Source: Hypoxylon rubiginosum | Taxonomy: Eukaryota > Ascomycota > Sordariomycetes > Xylariales > Hypoxylaceae | DNA: 64,000 bases | NCBI GenBank assembly: GCA_902806565.1 | Contig: CADCXA010000059.1 | Location: 310,001-374,000 of the forward strand | Direction of reading: 5' to 3' | Part shown: positions 49,001-60,280 of the stretch, one piece after another | Numbering within the stretch: position 1 is the first letter of the stretch | Layout: the number at the start of each line of letters is the position of its first letter | Position numbers and translations under genes: made by a program | The notes under the pieces: model-generated | Databases searched by the model: none | What the model was told of the DNA's origin: nothing | The model's input: the letters and a program-made list of their open reading frames with translations, nothing else

Positions 49001-51582
49001 TTTTAAATATAAATATAATTTATATAAATATCTAGTAATATTTTTTAAACTTATTAATATTTTAATAATTTTTTAAGTTATAATAAATAATATTTTCTAA
49101 GATTTAATTAATATTAATATATTTATTTATTTTAATAATATTTTTATTTATAAAAATATTTAAAAAAAATATAATATTTTAATAAAAAAAATTCTTAAAT
49201 AGTTAATAAAATACTATTTAATTATATCACTAAAAAAATATTTTTAAAAAGTTTAAAAAGTTAAATTTTTAAAATATATTATCGAAGTTAATAATATATT
49301 AATAAATTTAAATAAAATTAAAAATATTTAAAAATAAAAAAACTTAATTAATTTTAAAAAATATTAATAATTTATAAAATTTATAAATTTTTATTAACGT
49401 TTTATTTATAACTTTTTAATAATAATTAAACTTTTAATAAATATTAATAAAAAAAATAAAAAAAACTGGAAATAAATAAAATTAATATTAATCGTTTTTA
49501 AAACATTAAAAAATTAATTTATAACCGTTTTAATTTTTATTTACTTTAATTTAAACTTAATTATTTATATTAAAATAAACGTTTTAAATTTTATAATAAA
49601 ATTAGTTTTATTTTAAAAAAATAAAACTAAGAAATTTCATTTTATAATATTTTACTTTTAAAAACTAAACTTAGTTAAAATAAACTATAAAATTTATAAT
49701 AAAAAACTATTAAATATTATTAATTTTTTTAAAAAATAAAAATAATATTTTAAAAAAACGTATTATTAAATTAAGGTTTATTTTAATTATTAGAATTTAT
49801 TTTATTTTATTATTATTAAGATATTAAATTAAAAATAAATTTAATAAATTTAATAATTTATTTTATATTAATTTATTATTAATTATTAATTAAAATATTT
49901 AAATAAAAAAACTAATATTTTATTTAAATTATTATAATATCGCTTTAAAAAAAAAAATGTTAAAAACCGGTTAATTATTTTAATTTTATAAAAAAAACAT
50001 TTTTTCTATTTATAAAAAACTATATTTATTATTTTAACTGTTATTTTATTTATATTAAAATAATTTTATAATTTTAAAATATCACGATGATTATTAAAAT
50101 TTATAAAAAATTTTAAAAAAATTATATTAAAAAATCTTATTTATTTAAAATAAAAAAATTAACTAGGAAAAAATATAAAAATATAAAATAATTTATTTTA
50201 TTATAAAAACTATTTATAAATATTAATAATTTTATAGTAAAAAATTATAAAATTTAAATATAATATATATATTATTAATTATATAAAAATAAATAAAACT
50301 ATAAAATTAATTATTTATAACTTTTAATAATTTAACTTAAAAAATATAATTAAAAAATATATTAAAAAATATTTAAAATATTAAAAAAATAAAATCTTAA
50401 AATATATATTTTACGGTTTTTTTTTAATTTATAAAACTTTATTATAAATTTTAATATATTATTATAATAAATTTTATTATAAACTTATTATTATTAAATA
50501 AATGTAATTTTATATAAATAATAATAAATTTTTTTATAAAAATAACTTACTTTATTTTTTTAAAAAAAAAAAAAAAAAAAACTAATAATTTTATTAAAAT
50601 TTTTACTAAAAAATATTAAAAACTATATAATATATTATTAAATATTATTTTTAATAAAAACTTTAAATTTATAATATATTTATAAAAAAACTTTTTTAAG
50701 TTAATAAATATTAAATTTTATATAAATATAACTTTTTATTTTTAAATTAATAAATAAATTAAATAATTTAATTAAACTTTTAAAATTTACTTATAATTAT
50801 TTATTAACTATAAAATAAATAATTAAAAAAACCTATTTTTTATAGTTAAATTTATTTATAATAATATAATTTTTTTTTTTTTTTATATAACATTTTTTTA
50901 TATTAATTATAATTATTATTTTATAATATATAATTTTTTATTTAAAACTTTTAAAAATCTAAAAAACTAATTTTACTTTTATTAAATAATTTAAATTTAA
51001 AAAAATACCTAAAAACATTTTAAGTAAAACTAATATTAAATAAAAACTTAAATAAATAAAAAACATATTAAAAATTTTAAATATATTAAAAAACAACTAG
51101 TTATATTAAACATTAAAAATATAAAAATAAAAAAACTTATAAAAAAATTAAATTAAAAAATATTAAAACTTTTTAAAATCTAGAAAATAATTTTTTTAAT
51201 TATTATAAAATTTATATTTTTTAAAAACTAAAAAATTTATAATTTATTTTATATTTTTTTTATTAAATTTTATTATATTAATAATTAAATATTATTTAAT
51301 TTTAATTAAGTTTTATAAAAAATAGTTTTAATTAAAATAAAAAATTATTAAATAAAAAAAGTAAAAAACTTTATAAAAAACTTAAAAAAAATAAAATATT
51401 TAATTAAATAAAAAAAATAACTTATTAAAAAATATTAAATTTAAAAATTTTATAATTATTTATTAAATAAAAAAGTTAAATACTTTATTAAAAACTTTTA
51501 TTAATAATAACTAGGAAAATTTATAAACTTTTATATTTATAAAATAATATTTTAAAATAAAATTTAAAAAAAAAAAAGTTAA

Positions 51583-51905
51583 TATTATATAATTTAATTT
51601 AAATAATTTATTTAATTAAAAAAACTTATAATTATAAATTTTAATAAATATATATTTTATATATTAATATATAAATTAATTAAAACTAAATAAATAAAAA
51701 TAATTTAAATTAAAATAATAAAATTAATATATATTAATTAAATGTTTAAAATAATAATAAAATAAAAATTAAATAATAACCTTAAAATATAAATAAGGTT
51801 TTAAATTTTTATTTAAATTAAAAAGAATTAAAAATTTTAAAACTTATAAAAATTATTATATTAAATTAAAGTTATTTTAAGTCTTTAATATAGACCCTTG
51901 TCACA
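51583..51905 (+). repeat. right LTR of outer element, with unmutated 3' end
   Basis: Partner of 32702-33024. From about 51893 on the sequence GACCCTTGTCACA keeps G and C where the left copy has A and T. The boundary of RIP therefore falls inside the LTR, about 13 bases before its end. Confidence 0.92.
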
Positions 51906-51910
51906 GTAAT
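51906..51910. other. right target-site duplication (GTAAT)
   Basis: GTAAT directly after the terminal CA of the right LTR; see 32697-32701. Confidence 0.65.
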
Positions 51911-52251
51911 CTTTACTATCACAATCCGACTTTAAGCGGAGTGATTATAAAACTACCTATTTAGGTACCGTTAGGAGTAATTTTATTGATACGTAACCTT
52001 ATGCTATGAAGTGTAGCCTAGCAAGCATTCCTCCAACGGAAGATTACCTCAGACCAAAAGACATGAACCGGTGCGGAATCTGTTTAAAGCTGGCGGACTG
52101 CTCTGGATCGAGTACTCTAGCCTCAAATACTTGCGATTAGAGACACCGCCTATTTGTTCCAGTCTACTTATTCGACCTTAGGAGAAATTGCCGGCCCATT
52201 GCATCAAAATGAGGCCAATCCAAGACTTCTTCAAGGTTGCGGCGCTAATAG
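51911..52251. other. flank right of the retrotransposon
   Basis: Normal composition from the first base after the element. A plus-strand frame at about 52041-52183 (with FKAGG then LLWIEYSSLKYLR) reads like protein but has no start or partner; it may be part of the relic that follows. Confidence 0.3.
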
Positions 52252-52611
52252 CACTCGTACTGCCAAAACGCCGTCGACGCCATCAGCACGCGGGAATACC
52301 TCGACGGGAACGGGGTCCTGGCGCAGAAGTGGCTCGGGGCGACGGCTCGTGGTAAGGACGGCGTGGCAGGTCCGACGAGGGCGTCAGCCGCTGCCGGCAG
52401 TTCTGGGGCCGAGGCGACCTCGGGGCTCGCGTACGTGCTGCTGCCGCCGGCGCCGGGGAAAGGGGCACGCGATGGGTCAACGGGACCATGTGGGACCGCA
52501 TCTAGTAGCCGAGTTATCCCGGACGGGGTGGAGGTTGTTAGGATTAACCCGGACGACCCCGACGAGCAGGAGTTTATCAAGCTGGAGGATCTGGCTGGGG
52601 TGCTGGATTAG
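52252..52611 (+). pseudogene. GC-rich gene relic or 3' exon, unknown function
   Basis: The frame is open for 119 codons from just after a TAATAG at 52246-52251 to a TAG at 52611, roughly 65% GC. It reads HSYCQNAVDAISTREYLDG, then KWLGATARGKDG, and ends PDDPDEQEFIKLEDLAGVLD. The ends look like conserved protein and the middle is Ala/Gly/Ser-rich. TAATAG could be an acceptor (CTAATAG), making this a last exon, but I find no upstream exon before the retrotransposon. An ATG at 52363 would give only 82 residues. Most likely it is the remaining 3' part of a gene cut by the insertion, or a small gene with an unseen first exon. Confidence 0.4.
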
Positions 52612-53308
52612 ACATATATCTACCTACCTGCCCCTTGGATGTAGATAGGTTCGCGATGTATGCTTCGGAACATTACCGCTAAGTGGCAGAGGCGCAGCTT
52701 GGGAATCGGGCACTGCCTGTGATAGGGGGTTGATTCAGCAGTAAGCGGGTATGGAGGAGGAGGGAATCTCGACTGGGCATACGCATAGCTACCTGCTACC
52801 AGGTTTGGGGATATGTAATATGATATTTTCTCTTCTCTTCCCTCAGTTCCCATTTTACGTTCACATCCAAATGAGAAACAAAAGGGGGATTGCCCACTTC
52901 CTGATCTGACTCACCCACGTTTTCCAAAATGTCCTCTTATCAAACCAGTCCCCTCGATCTAGATATAACCGCAACCGTGTAATTGGCCTTTGCGGTGGCA
53001 AGGTTTGCGTCCTATTATATCTCCGTGTTTAAGTAGCACTGCAGTAGCACGATGTAGTTCGCTTTATAGGTAAGCTCTTGGTATAGCGGAGTTAGTCATC
53101 GTGCATTGGTTTGTCTAATGACCAATGGCTATTGAAGACGGGACTCCACCGCGACAATCCTTTTTTTATTAAAGAAAATTTGATAAGCGGCTCTGTTCTA
53201 ACTTAACTATGCTAGTATGCTAGTCTCTCCCACCATTGACTCTTTGCTAGTTTCCTGTGAACGTATCTTGTAGCTGCAATTGGATAGTTGGTCAGTTTAC
53301 ACTACTCA
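52612..53308. other. 700-base intergenic region
   Basis: No gene seen. The right end is promoter and leader for the MATE gene. Confidence 0.5.
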
Positions 53309-54769
53309 ATGGATGCGAACACACGAGACCATGAGGCAGCTCACAACCACAACAATGGCATTACGGAGTCTACACCGCTCCTGTCGGATGCGCAGCCTTT
53401 AGAGTCTGCGACCGACGGAAGTTGGGGTTCGGAGCTATGGCTCCTTGCGCAATACTCCGTCCCACTCATTGCCACCTACCTGCTGCAGTATTCCCACAGC
53501 GTCATCACCACATTCGTTGCCGGCCACCTGGGCGCCGACGAGCTGGCCGCCGCGAGCATTGGCATGACTACGATGAACATCATCGGGTACGCCGCCATCG
53601 AGGGGATGGCCACGGCCCTCGATACGCTATGCGCCCAGGCGTACGGCTCCGGTAACCTCTCGGGAGTCGGCTTGCACGTCCAGAGGATGATGCTCCTCAT
53701 GGCCGTGGCCGTCGTCCCGATCGGCGTCTCCTGGGTGTTCTCGCCGTGGATCCTGGCCCTCTTCGTGCGGCAGCACCACCTGGCCGTCATGGCAGGCTAT
53801 TTCCTGCAGGTCAGCCTGGTTGGGCTCCCGGGATACGCGATGTTCGAGACGGGCAAGCGATTCCTCCAGGCGCAGGGCGACTTCAAGGCGGCCATGATCG
53901 CCATTCTCATATGCGCTCCGGCCAATGCCTTGCTGAGCTGGTACTTCGCTTTCAAGCTAGACATGGGCCTCGAGGGCGCTGCCTTGGGAGCCGCTATCAC
54001 TAATAACCTCCGACCTGTGCTTCTCCTGGCCTACATCGTTACGCCCTTCGGAAAATGGACGCACCAATGCTGGGGAGGCTTTTCGCGGGACGCCCTGTCT
54101 AACTGGGGGCCCATGGTGCAGCTTTCCATCGCCGGCTTCGCGGTCAACCTGGGAGAATGGGCGGCCTTCGAGATCGTGACTTTCAGCACGTCGTACCTGA
54201 GCACCGCCCATCTAGCGGCTCAATCGATCCTGTGCACCATCTCCGTCGTCTCGTGGCACATCCCCTTCTCCATCAGTGTCGCCATCAGCACGCGCGTCGG
54301 CCACCTCATCGGCGCCGGGCTCGTGACGACCGCCAAGCGCGCCGCTGCCCTGTACTCGGTCGTCTTCACGGTCATCGGCATTGTCGATGGCCTCGTCATC
54401 TTCGCCCTACGGCACCGGCTGCCCGCCTTCTTCTCCGAGGACCCCGACGTCTGCGACCTCGCCTCCAGGGCCATGCTCACCGTGGCGGTGTTCCAGATCA
54501 TAGATGCCATCATATGCTGCACTAACGGCTTGCTTCGCGGCCTCGGACGCCAGTCCGTCGCCGCCTGGGTGGTCTTCGCCGTCAATTATCTCGGCGCCGT
54601 TCCCATAGCAATATGGCTGGAGCTCGGCTCTCCTGGCCTGGAGTTGAATGGCGTTTGGATCGGTCTTGGTTGTGGTATGGTAGTGATTGCTATCATCGAG
54701 GGACTCTATATGAAGGCTTTGAGATGGCAAGATTGCGTAGCTAGCGTGAAGTTGAGGGAGGGTTTATAA
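53309..54769 (+). CDS. MATE family efflux transporter
   Basis: Single exon, 486 residues from the ATG at 53309; an open frame extends 7 codons further up without an ATG. A polar N-terminal tail with the STPLL motif common in fungal and plant MATE proteins is followed by about 12 hydrophobic segments in two halves. Family features seen are AGHLGADELAAASIGMT in the first bundle, the ALDTLCAQAYGSGN segment and, in the second half, the matching SVAISTRVGHLIGAG. GLLRGLGRQ near the end is also typical. MATE proteins expel organic cations, drugs or metabolites using H+ or Na+ gradients; fungal ones are on vacuolar or plasma membranes. The secreted-protein gene follows 445 bases downstream on the same strand. 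Substrate unknown. Confidence 0.93.
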   Translation: MDANTRDHEAAHNHNNGITESTPLLSDAQPLESATDGSWGSELWLLAQYSVPLIATYLLQYSHSVITTFVAGHLGADELAAASIGMTTMNIIGYAAIEGMATALDTLCAQAYGSGNLSGVGLHVQRMMLLMAVAVVPIGVSWVFSPWILALFVRQHHLAVMAGYFLQVSLVGLPGYAMFETGKRFLQAQGDFKAAMIAILICAPANALLSWYFAFKLDMGLEGAALGAAITNNLRPVLLLAYIVTPFGKWTHQCWGGFSRDALSNWGPMVQLSIAGFAVNLGEWAAFEIVTFSTSYLSTAHLAAQSILCTISVVSWHIPFSISVAISTRVGHLIGAGLVTTAKRAAALYSVVFTVIGIVDGLVIFALRHRLPAFFSEDPDVCDLASRAMLTVAVFQIIDAIICCTNGLLRGLGRQSVAAWVVFAVNYLGAVPIAIWLELGSPGLELNGVWIGLGCGMVVIAIIEGLYMKALRWQDCVASVKLREGL

Positions 54770-55214
54770 CTGCTAAAGGACGTAGATTTAAGCGAGCGAG
54801 AAAAAAAGGAATTAGAGAAAAATATATGTTCTGTCAAATGGCCTGGTTAGGAGGTAGGTACGTGTTAGGTAAACTGACCTTTAAAATGCAATCGTCGCGA
54901 TTCTATCGCTGGTAGCGAATCAAGTAGGTGGTAGCGGAAGTCTACCATCATCCGCAAGCGTCTCAAGCACGCGGAAGATGCACTACGACTCTGGCTAAAT
55001 TGAAATCAGTCGCACCACCAGCTCTGCCCTCATCCTAGTGCAATATGGGTCCTAACAAAAAGAAAGAACATTTAAGAAAAATCTTCAATTAAAACTCTGC
55101 CGCCACCCAGGTGTTGAGAGGTGTATGAACTCATGTACCTCTGACCCTCTTGGTAGAGGGGTTTGAACCGACTTCAGAGCCCAGGTCTCGAAGATTTATA
55201 GCACTAACGTCACC
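54770..55214. other. 445-base intergenic region
   Basis: Promoter of the secreted-protein gene presumably lies here. No other feature seen. Confidence 0.45.
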
Positions 55215-56149
55215 ATGAAGTGTAAAGTCATTCTTGGAATCCTCTGCTTTCCCCTTAGTGATGTAGCTGCTCGTGATACCCTCGCCTGCCCGATCCAGGA
55301 CGGCTCCGAGCTGTCCCTGAAGATCAATGGCTTCAGTTTCGGCCAATGTAAGTAGTAGCAGTCCTTATAATGTCCCAACTTACCCTTCAGCCCCATTTTT
55401 GAATCCTAGTTCAAGTCTGCTCAATGGCGCGAGACCTCTCCTACCCCTGTCCCATTCTAAGGCTAGACCGTATGTATCAATTCAAGCAACAGCTGACAAG
55501 TGGTGATGGCAGTGGACAGCCAACCGGGAGACATCCCACCAGGCTTCAGCACTGCGCAGGTTTCCTTCACGGTGACAAACCCCCTGAACTGGCGGCAGGC
55601 CTGCAGCGGCACCGTAATCAAGCAGCAGGACGGCGTGTGGCAGGATGCGGATGGCTCCATGTGGTTTAGATGCGGCACGTCGAGCACGCCGGATCCAGCA
55701 TGTTCGAACTGCACGCACTTCCAGTTCGGCTGGGGGCACGAGAGCTGGCGTCTGGCGTTGAATCAGACCTGGCCCTGCGACCCGTAAGTTGATTTCTTAT
55801 TGTCCCGCTGTGACTATGATATCAAGGGGTGTTGTCCGGGATTCCTAGGTGCGATGCGATGGCAATCCTGGCTGACACGGGTGGGTTCAATGGACTCAAA
55901 CACAAGTTCGAACAATGGGCTTCCCATGGCCAACCCTCTCCTTTTTACCCTATTTGCTTGTTTAATATCGAAATAAATAGTGTAATGCGTTCAACATCGT
56001 TATAGATACTAATTTTTCTTTTCAATAGGATTTCCTACGAGGTTTCAGGTTCGACAATATTGGATCCCGAGTGTACTCCAAGTACGAACTCGTACTTTAG
56101 TTGTAGTGCACCAGACTTCTCCCTGTCCGTCGCCTTGAAGGATCAATAA
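55215..56149 (+). CDS. small Cys-rich secreted protein (effector-like), unknown family
   Basis: Proposed exons are 55215-55347, 55410-55469, 55513-55783 and 56029-56149. The introns are 62, 43 and 245 bases, with donors GTAAGT, GTATGT and GTAAGT and acceptors CTAG, GCAG and ATAG, and phase fits at every join. The product has 194 residues. MKCKVILGILCFPLSDVAA at the start looks like a signal peptide. The mature part has ten Cys (25, 48, 58, 95, 118, 128, 131, 153, 170, 180), enough for five disulfides, two N-glycosylation sequons (N130, N148) and Trp-rich segments. No enzyme motif is visible. Small Cys-rich secreted proteins near AT-rich blocks are often host- or niche-interaction proteins, which is inference. 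The 43-base second intron is at the short limit, so that border is the weakest. Confidence 0.72.
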
Positions 56150-56405
56150 GCATATGTCCCCGAGTGAGGATAGTAGTTCGAGGGGTTTTACCGTATGTAG
56201 ATGACTTACCATATCGAATTAGGCTGTAAACGCCATCGCTTAGACTGTAGTTAGGTGGAGGAAGGGAATTGGTGGAGCGTCAGCAAAGGATCACGGCCCT
56301 TACGACTACGTATCGCATGGCACAGCCTTGTACTGTATATATATACCTCCGTATATATTTAAGACGGAAAATAGTAGGGTATCATCTAGATGATGCTTCA
56401 AATCT

Positions 56406-59400
56406 TCAGAATCCATCACCTAGCCTCTTCGGCTCAGGCACATCCGTCATACACAGAGTCTCAAGTATACTCGTCCACCTGCCCGGAGTAGCGGCGTGCG
56501 AGTGCTTGAGATGTTGACGGAAGTGGTCTGCCCGATAAAACTGCTTTGTCGCGTTGCACTCCCCCAATTTATGAACCTGTCTGACATGGCTCAACCGGTC
56601 AGCCCAGTCCTTCTCACTGGCGCGCTTACACGCGCCATCCCCACCGCTGCGAGCGAATTCCTCTCCGCAGTACCCGCAAGTATCGGCCGCACCTGGATGG
56701 TTGATGCTCTCCTGGAAAATATTCTTGTAGCCCCCGCTTGGTATGTTTGAACATGACCATGCGTGCCGTCGTACGTGAAGGCTGTTCTCGTGACGTTCGG
56801 CTTCGTTCTTTGTCTTGAACCGATTGCCGCAGAAGCTGCAATGGTATCGTCTCTCTGCTTCGTGAGCACTGGAAGATGGTTAGCACCCATGCATGGGGGA
56901 GGTCTCGATATTTGGCTAGCAAACTTATGATCAAGTCTCAGTAACGGCCACCTACCTTAATTCTTCAATCGTTTCGAACTTCTTAGGTTTCTTAGGGCAG
57001 CATTCACAGAGGAAGAATCCTCCTGGGATGCCGCTTTGAGAAGTGTTTCGTGTCGGCCGTCGCTTGTTTATCGTTCTAGGCAGTTCAAGAAAGCTCTCAT
57101 TGCTGCTTTTGTGGTGGAGTGAAGGTGCGTAACCTTTGGATGGGCTCAGGTAGTTCAATTGGTCTTGAGGATTGGGTGGACTCGTTCCAAATAACTTGGC
57201 CATCTCAGCCAGGCTATCTCCGCTGCCGTTCCATCGAGTAGAGCTGCTAGTACCATACGCGAATGAATAAGCAGAGGACATGGGAGATGCCGGGGTGGCT
57301 ATCGAAAGACCTCGACTTCGAATGTCTCTGCTGTCTAGCATGCTGGAAGAACTCCCGTTTCGCCGGATGAAACCTACATCCTCTAAGGGGGAACCGGCGC
57401 GACGCTTAGCACTGGATCTAGTCCTCAGTGGCACGGAGAACTTGCTCCCAGAATGTGCTAGTTTGTTGGGTTGGAAAATGGATGGTCTTGAGTTGAAAGT
57501 GTTGTGCTCTTCGGCATCAATATTTCCTAGTCCTGACACGGACGAGTCTGCCTGGGTATACTTGACCGGGATGTTGTCCGTATCTTGGTACAGCCGCCTT
57601 AGATAATTCATAGAGCTGCCGATAGTCCCTGTCCATTGTTCGGTGAGGAGAGCTTTCTGGGCATGTAGATAATACTTCATGAGTCTCAAATCCATATTTG
57701 AAGGCTCTTCCTCAAGCGACCATGCTGATATTAGAGGATCAAACGAAGCGGACGTGGCGTCGAAGAGGTCCAATGCGAGTAGAAGGTAATCTGAGCAGGC
57801 TCGTTTCATGTCCGCGCTGAGCTGAACTTTCGATTGGCTCATTGTAAGGATGATTCGGCGAACGTGGGATTGGATCCATAGGCTGTAAAAGGCCGACAAC
57901 CACCATCTTCTCTCATGTAGTCGATTATCCTTTCTGAAGACTATTTTTGATAGTTCATCTGTAAAAGACACGATATTGGAGCTGAGGTCTTGGACTGCGT
58001 TGACTTGGCATTTGCTGCCGACACATTTGCTGTGTAACTCGGACGTTAGGTGACCACCGTCATGTAGACGTAGAATTTCGATACAGTTTCTAAAGCATTC
58101 AATAGCTATCGGAACTGCCTGTGACTAATAATGACGATAAGTCCGTGCCGACAATGGGTAGAGAATACGAATATGAGAGATCACCACTTACTAGGCCATA
58201 TTCCGTTTCGTAAGCGACAGCAGCCTTAATGACATCGAGAATGTGTTCCACGGATTTTATGGGCAATATGTTCTTTGCTGAAGTTACATCAATGAGCCCC
58301 CAAGCTATATGAATGACATTTCCTTCGACATCGCGCCTCAGAGATAGCGGCATATTGGTCACGATAGTTAATGGCGAACATAATATTTCGAGCACAATTT
58401 TCGTATATGTGTCGTCTTCCGAGGCGAACACACCATCGAGACGATTCGATGCGTCTTGAAGGCACTGTTCCACCCTATCGTCTTTTGGAGTGCTGAACAT
58501 TCTCTGTGCCGCATTCAATGATCCATCGACATTGTTTCCAGCAGGAATACCCGCCTTCGGACATAGGGATATGCGGGGTGTATGGTCTACGAGAGTACCG
58601 CGTTTGCAGCCTATGACCTGCCAACGAGAGTTATATATGCCCGGCTTGGGGCAAGCCTTGCAAGGTTGATCGGGGTCGCACTTGACGTGATTTAGCATAC
58701 ATCATGTCGGTGATCTGAGTGGACTTACCCTTTTGCGGAGAATTCGGCACCGCCAGCATGCTCCAACCTCTTTGAGCGTCCGAGACAACCCAGCCCAAGA
58801 ATTCCGCCATGGCGAAGAGGGTGCCGCTAGTCTGAAGTCTTCGTCCTCCGATAAGCCTTGATACTGCGGAGAGGCTGGATAGTGGGATTCGAGTCCTGGA
58901 GGGTAAAAGCTTCCTGCTCTAAGATGAGCAATGGCTTCCTTACTAGCGAAGTGTGGTTCTTGGGGCTGACCAAAATTCAAGTCCTTAGATGTGGCGTCCA
59001 AGTCCATAGCAATAACACCATCGTCTACGGACGGTGGAGACGTCATGGCGGCAGCAGAAAATCCACTTCGACGTGTCTCTGTAAGATATCTAGACTTCGA
59101 TCGAGGCGAAGGGGAAGATATTTGGCCCTTGAAAGGCAGAGTCAGCTGATTGAGCACCCTTGGCTGTTCTGAATGCTGCCCGGAGCTAGGTCTGTAAGTC
59201 TTCTTTCGAAGTCGAATGACCCCTAGAGGAGCATGAAAGAAGTACTGGAGGTCAAGCTTGGCGGCAAGGGATTGGATCGTGACCTGTTTGGACGAGTCGC
59301 AATCACCTAGCTCAAGATTGTCGGCAAACGGGTTGTTCGCAAAGAGCAACAATGATGCAAAATCGTCCAACACGGCTGGGTTATTCATGTCTTGAAAATA

Positions 59401-59698
59401 TAAGTCCAAGGTAGGGTACGGTTATGCAAGGGACCGACTTACCTAAGGAAACATCGCCGCCGGACCGCCTCTGCTCAGCGTTGGTACTCAGCGCCCTATT
59501 ATAGTTAGGTGTATCCTCACCCGTAACCTTAGTCCTAGCGGAATTGAGATCGGTTTGTTGAGAATCCAAGTCCGCTACTAAGTTATCAACCCAAAGAGAA
59601 TCCTCTTCGATGAACCCCATTTGAAAGGGAGCCCAGGGCGAGGCCTTCTGTAGGTCGTCAAGGTGAAAATCACCCAGGGCTGTGAGATCGTTGGCCAT
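56406..59698 (-). CDS. transcription factor with Zn2Cys6 cluster and C2H2 fingers
   Basis: Exons 59698-59443, 59390-58729, 58680-58192, 58124-56956 and 56868-56406 give 1012 residues. The introns are 52, 48, 67 and 87 bases; donors are GTAAGT or GTAGGT, and a CTAAC branch is clear in the last. The Zn2Cys6 motif spans exons 2-3: Cys297, 300, 307, 313, 316 and 331 (CWRC, RILRKR, C, DPDQP, CKAC). The first five fit CX2CX6CX5CX2C, but the last gap is 14 residues instead of 6-8. Near the C-terminus FLCECCPKKPKKF starts one finger-like unit and CSFC...H885...H890 is a full C2H2 finger (CX2CX12HX4H), with more Cys/His pairs after it. The N-terminal region is acidic and Ser/Pro-rich, possibly activating. 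It should be a nuclear DNA-binding regulator; targets unknown. At exon 4 an acceptor 6 bases later (58118) would also keep frame. Confidence 0.85.
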
Positions 59699-60280
59699 GG
59701 TTGACAAATGTTGGAGCGATTAGAGTACCAGAGGCGGGGCTCATCTCAGCGTTACAAGATAAGCCCGTGCCAACAACGCGACGAGATTAACAGAACATGT
59801 TCATCTGCTTCGAATGAATAAGGTCTGGTCATGGTAGCCTGAGAACGTTAAAGTGATAAAAGGCGGTCGGCCGGTAGGGTAAGGTAAGGTAGGTAGGGCT
59901 GACAGGGCTGACGGGGCGGCCGTACAATAGCAGTTTAGCGTCGGTGAAGGATGTCGTAGGGTTGTAGGGTCGGGTTACGCCAGTAGCCATACATCCAATC
60001 CAACATTGCCAATATCCGATTTATGTACCCACCGCAGCCCGTCTCTAGCAGGCGGTCCGCCTTACATATAGCGGCTCTGGGCTTTGTATTGAAGCGTGAC
60101 GTGCTCTTTGAGGCCGGTTAAGAGGTATTCAGCCAGTATGAAGCTTTCACAATTCATGACCGACTTTTCACCTTACGAGGCCTGGTGGATTCCGGGCGGC
60201 CCTGGAATGGTCACCATGAAAAGCTGGATTAGGTAGACAGATTGTAATGGTAGGAGCAATATAATTAAGGAGATCTGGTC
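59699..60280. other. 580-base intergenic region
   Basis: Promoter side of the minus-strand transcription factor. A short GGTAAGGTAAGGTAGG repeat lies at about 59877-59896. No gene seen. Confidence 0.45.

Larger units (their letters stand above)
32270..51905. repeat. AT-rich RIP-affected block (19.6 kb)
   Basis: Nearly pure A+T with few CA or TG dinucleotides left; remaining C is mostly in CT, CC or CG, and remaining G in AG or GG. Composition changes abruptly at both edges. This is the pattern of repeat-induced point mutation, which changes C to T, mainly at CpA, on both strands of duplicated DNA. Apart from one 72-codon stretch at 45104 no open frame of note survives, so no transposon protein could be read. 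The LTR structure listed separately explains nearly the whole block. Confidence 0.9.
32702..51905 (+). mobile_element. outer LTR retrotransposon, RIP-inactivated, interrupted by a nested element
   Basis: Direct repeats of 323 bases bound the element. Removing the nested insertion leaves about 6.97 kb, a normal size for a Ty3 or Ty1 type element. The right LTR ends in TGTCACA, giving the canonical CA end, and the left copy reads TATTATA at the same place. The start reads TATTAT, which would be TGTTAT before RIP. A purine run at about 51562-51578 next to the right LTR fits a polypurine tract and suggests plus orientation. The superfamily cannot be told because all coding sequence is destroyed. 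Confidence 0.88.

Noticed and set aside
32270..51905. AT-rich block as mitochondrial insertion or centromere core
   Set aside because: No mitochondrial gene or RNA is seen, and the two nested LTR pairs explain the block. A centromere cannot be excluded from sequence alone but is not needed.
55784..56028. Possible extra exon inside the third intron of the secreted-protein gene (acceptor near 55849)
   Set aside because: No usable donor follows, while the direct join to 56029 restores frame and two more Cys residues.
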